From Lachnospiraceae bacterium (GTDB taxonomy: Bacteria; Bacillota; Clostridia; Lachnospirales; Lachnospiraceae), in contig CAJTFL010000001.1 in NCBI GenBank assembly GCA_910575565.1, positions 248,001 to 312,000 of the forward strand: a stretch of DNA of 64,000 nucleotides. The letters run 5' to 3'. Position numbers and translations under genes: made by a program. This document shows positions 61,448 through 64,000 of this stretch, in pieces; the stretch's first letter is position 1; every line of letters begins with the position of its first letter. Under the pieces are notes generated by a model. It was given only the letters and a program-made list of their open reading frames with translations, did no database searches and had not been told where the DNA came from.

Positions 61448-64000
61448 GTGGCACAAGGAAATAAAAACCAAAAAACAGGGGCTGCCAAAAGCCGGAAAGG
61501 GAATGAAGGAAAACAGGGCAGGAAGCAGGAGGAGTATTATCAGGAGGAGATCCCCGCCTTTTTACAGGCGGAAGTAATGATTATCCTGTCTTTTGCCGCT
61601 GCGGTCCTTCTTTTTCTCAGCAATTTCCGGCTGTGCGGCGTGGTAGGGAACTTTTTAAGAGGCGTGCAGCTTGGGCTGTTTGGCGTGGTGGGCTATATCG
61701 TCCCCTTTATCTTGTTTATCGGAACCAGTTTTTATATCGCGAACCGTGGGAACTGGAAGGCGGTGGTTAAGCTGTCTGCCGTTATCGGCGCGGCGCTGAT
61801 TATCTGCGGCATTGCCCAGCTGATTTCCGGGATTGAGCTGGCAGAGGGGGAATCTTTCCTGACCTTTTATAAGGTTTCCGGCGTTAACGGAAAAGGCGGG
61901 GGATTAATCGGCGGGATGCTGTCCTTCGGCCTCCGCTCTATCGTGGGGACGATCGGCACATACCTGATTTTTGTGGTGGTGCTGATTATCTGCGGCGTGT
62001 GCATCACGGAGAAATCCGTGGTTAATGCGGTGAAGAACGGCGGAGACCGGGCTTACCAGTACGCCAGGGAGGACGCTGTACGGCGGAGGGAAGAACGGGA
62101 GGAGCGTTTGGAGGAGAAGCGCAGGCTGCGGGAAGATAACGTGGTGCGGGGCGTGGATTTTGGCTCCATTTGGATCCAGAAGGATAAGCCGTCTGCGGAA
62201 AGCGGACAGCTGGGGATTAAACAGGAGTTTCCAGAAGATTTATCCCCGGGGAAAGGGGGGCAGTTTCCGGAGGGTGAGCAGCCGGGAAAGGCAATCTCCT
62301 TCCAGGAAGGCCCAGGTTCTTTGGGCGGTGCGCCTTATCCGGGCAGGCAGTTTCAGGATAAGGCTGGGGTGGATAGCTTAACGGATAAGCTGGCTCCGTC
62401 CCCGGCGGATGTTTTTTCGGGGCGGATCCAGCTTCCGCCGGAGTATGCGGAGCCGGTTCCTTTTGAGGAGGATCGGCCGGAAGTGGAGGCGGGCGGCTCT
62501 TTGCCGAAGTCTTTAGGCAAGGAGACTTTAGGCAAGAGGGCTTCGGATAAGAAGGTAGCAGTGGCAGTAAAAGAAGATAAGCCGGAGGATAAAATCCTGA
62601 CTTTTTCTAAAAAAGAATCCAAGCGCAGGGAAGGCCCGCTGTATGCGGATCGGGAAATGCTGACCCTTGAGGAGATGAGCGCAGATTTTGGCCTGACCGG
62701 TTCTGGGGGCAGCAGGAAAAAAGATGAGGCGGATATCTGGCCCGGGAAGCGGGAAGAGTACGGGGAAGCTCCCTTTATCGAAGAAATTTCCATGGGGGAT
62801 ACTTCTATGGGAGATACTTCCATAGGGGATATTTCTATGGGAGATGTTTCGGACGGCGGCATTCCTTACCAGGAACCTTTGGATGGCGTTTCTCCTAAAG
62901 ATCCGGCGTTGGAAAAGGGGGTAGACGAGCCCTTCTTCCGGGAGCCAATGGATGGGGCGGCCTTAAAGAAAGAGATTTCCCAGGAGGCGGACTTAGATGA
63001 CGGCTATTTCCTGGATGAAGATTTTGGCCAGGAGATGGGGGATTTTGAGGAAGAGGATGAATTGTTTGCCCCGGCCAAAATCCCGGCCAAAAGGGAGGAT
63101 CCGCCTGCAAGGGATGATGCAGGGGATCACGTTTTTGTCCCGGAGGGTTCTAAGCGGGTAGTGACGGCAAACGGAAAAATCATTGAGACGGAAACGGAGC
63201 TTTTACATAAGAGAATCGAGAAGAAGCGTGAGGAAGCTTTAGAGGGGACAGGCCAGGAGGCCGCCCGGGCGGCAAAGGATCCAAAAGAACTTAAGGTGAA
63301 AAAGCCTTATGTATTTCCTCCTACAACCTTATTAAAGAAAGGGACGCACAGCGGGGAATCCTTTTCGGAGCAGGAGTATAAGGATACGGCCATTAAGCTG
63401 CAGCAGACCTTAAGGAATTTCGGGGTAGGGGTTACGGTGACGAATATCAGCTGCGGCCCTTCCGTTACCCGGTATGAGCTTCACCCGGAGCAGGGGGTTA
63501 AGGTAAGCAAGATCGTAAGCTTGGCGGATGATATTAAGCTAAGCTTAGCAGCGGCGGAAATCCGCATTGAGGCGCCGATTCCCGGAAAGTCGGCAGTGGG
63601 AATCGAAGTGCCTAATAAGGAAAATTCCATTGTTTACCTGCGGGAGCTTTTGGAGTCTGACGGGTTTGTTAACAGCAAATCCCGGCTGACCTTTGCCGTG
63701 GGCAAGGATATCGCCGGGCAGCCGGTGACGGCGGATATCGGAAAGATGCCCCACCTTTTGATTGCCGGAGCTACCGGTTCCGGAAAATCCGTCTGCATCA
63801 ATACGCTGATTATGAGCATTATTTACAAGGCGGATCCGGAGGATGTGAAGCTGATCATGGTGGATCCCAAGGTAGTGGAATTAAGCGTTTACAATGGGAT
63901 TCCCCACTTGATGATTCCGGTTGTGACCGATCCGAAAAAGGCTTCCGGAGCCTTAAACTGGGCGGTTGCCGAGATGGGGGATCGGTATAAGAAATTTGCG
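61448..64000 (+). CDS. DNA translocase FtsK/SpoIIIE, 3'-truncated by window edge
   Basis: The start at GTG 61448 has AGGAGG 8 bases upstream. 851 codons are visible and the frame is open to the end. The basic N-terminus is followed by about four membrane helices (residues 40-190) and a long acidic low-complexity linker (about 225-600). The motor follows, with Walker [10 protein letters not shown] at about 774 and Walker [12 protein letters not shown]. It pumps DNA through the closing septum during division or into the forespore during sporulation. The linker carries a short pentapeptide repeat. The C-terminal gamma domain lies outside the window. Confidence 0.95.
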   Translation, partial: MAQGNKNQKTGAAKSRKGNEGKQGRKQEEYYQEEIPAFLQAEVMIILSFAAAVLLFLSNFRLCGVVGNFLRGVQLGLFGVVGYIVPFILFIGTSFYIANRGNWKAVVKLSAVIGAALIICGIAQLISGIELAEGESFLTFYKVSGVNGKGGGLIGGMLSFGLRSIVGTIGTYLIFVVVLIICGVCITEKSVVNAVKNGGDRAYQYAREDAVRRREEREERLEEKRRLREDNVVRGVDFGSIWIQKDKPSAESGQLGIKQEFPEDLSPGKGGQFPEGEQPGKAISFQEGPGSLGGAPYPGRQFQDKAGVDSLTDKLAPSPADVFSGRIQLPPEYAEPVPFEEDRPEVEAGGSLPKSLGKETLGKRASDKKVAVAVKEDKPEDKILTFSKKESKRREGPLYADREMLTLEEMSADFGLTGSGGSRKKDEADIWPGKREEYGEAPFIEEISMGDTSMGDTSIGDISMGDVSDGGIPYQEPLDGVSPKDPALEKGVDEPFFREPMDGAALKKEISQEADLDDGYFLDEDFGQEMGDFEEEDELFAPAKIPAKREDPPARDDAGDHVFVPEGSKRVVTANGKIIETETELLHKRIEKKREEALEGTGQEAARAAKDPKELKVKKPYVFPPTTLLKKGTHSGESFSEQEYKDTAIKLQQTLRNFGVGVTVTNISCGPSVTRYELHPEQGVKVSKIVSLADDIKLSLAAAEIRIEAPIPGKSAVGIEVPNKENSIVYLRELLESDGFVNSKSRLTFAVGKDIAGQPVTADIGKMPHLLIAGATGSGKSVCINTLIMSIIYKADPEDVKLIMVDPKVVELSVYNGIPHLMIPVVTDPKKASGALNWAVAEMGDRYKKFA
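62785..62850 (+). repeat. 15-bp tandem repeat within the translocase linker
   Basis: Four diverged 15-bp units of the type GATACTTCTATGGGA encode successive [20 protein letters not shown]-type pentapeptides in the acidic linker of the SpoIIIE/FtsK protein. Confidence 0.85.

Overview
The window reads as chromosomal DNA of an anaerobic, spore-forming, Gram-positive bacterium of the class Clostridia, most likely a Lachnospiraceae gut or plant-matter fermenter. Supporting signs are a single-chain pyruvate:ferredoxin oxidoreductase, an S-layer homology protein, a VanW/YoaR-type cell-wall protein, a TepA-SpoIIIE gene pair in Bacillus-like order, YesM/YesN two-component systems beside sugar ABC transporters, a small Cys/Gly-rich clostridial protein, strong AGGAGG-type ribosome binding sites and moderately high GC. 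I do not name a species.

Layout. Positions 1-16920 form a glycan-use locus. It holds two CUT1-type sugar ABC transporters (each a binding protein plus two permeases, with no dedicated ATPase), a GH127 beta-L-arabinofuranosidase-type enzyme, a GH42 beta-galactosidase and two YesN/YesM regulator-kinase pairs. This suggests uptake and cleavage of arabinose- and galactose-containing oligosaccharides. Positions 17031-19666 hold small clostridial hypotheticals, a Cys-rich protein and a PHP phosphoesterase. Positions 20041-29571 hold a VanW protein, nifJ/por and a YtrA-type GntR-ABC operon with a clear promoter and operator. Positions 29829-34608 are a minus-strand thiamin salvage operon (thiM-thiE-HAD-thiD-tenA-thiN) under a TPP riboswitch. 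Positions 34747-42588 hold a small export protein, an AraC regulator divergent from a GH13 alpha-glucosidase, metY, cls and a patatin-like lipase. Positions 43367-52638 hold an SLH protein, a YknXYZ/MacAB-like exporter, an M19 dipeptidase and an ABC importer of the PF04392 type. Positions 52875-64000 hold an SH3-NlpC/P60 hydrolase, citrate synthase plus NAD-type isocitrate dehydrogenase, an orphan 414-residue protein, an Rrf2 regulator, an ECF S component, TepA and the start of SpoIIIE/FtsK.

Non-coding DNA is the most unusual part. Two copies of a roughly 600-660 bp gene-free element (42624-43225 and 59746-60405) each carry two long hairpins. The two hairpins look like inverted, diverged copies of one core, and a shorter relative lies at 17350-17497. 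Other signals are a 152-bp inverted repeat that supplies the C-terminus of the PHP protein, a palindrome repeated at 3128 and 36573, and a degenerate tandem array of a TTACCATAAAAT motif ahead of a YesN gene. There is also a 28-29 bp tandem array of ribosome-binding-site plus ATG units ahead of an ABC ATPase gene, and candidate structured leaders ahead of the NlpC/P60, ECF and VanW genes. Short tandem duplications recur at gene starts and ends across the window.
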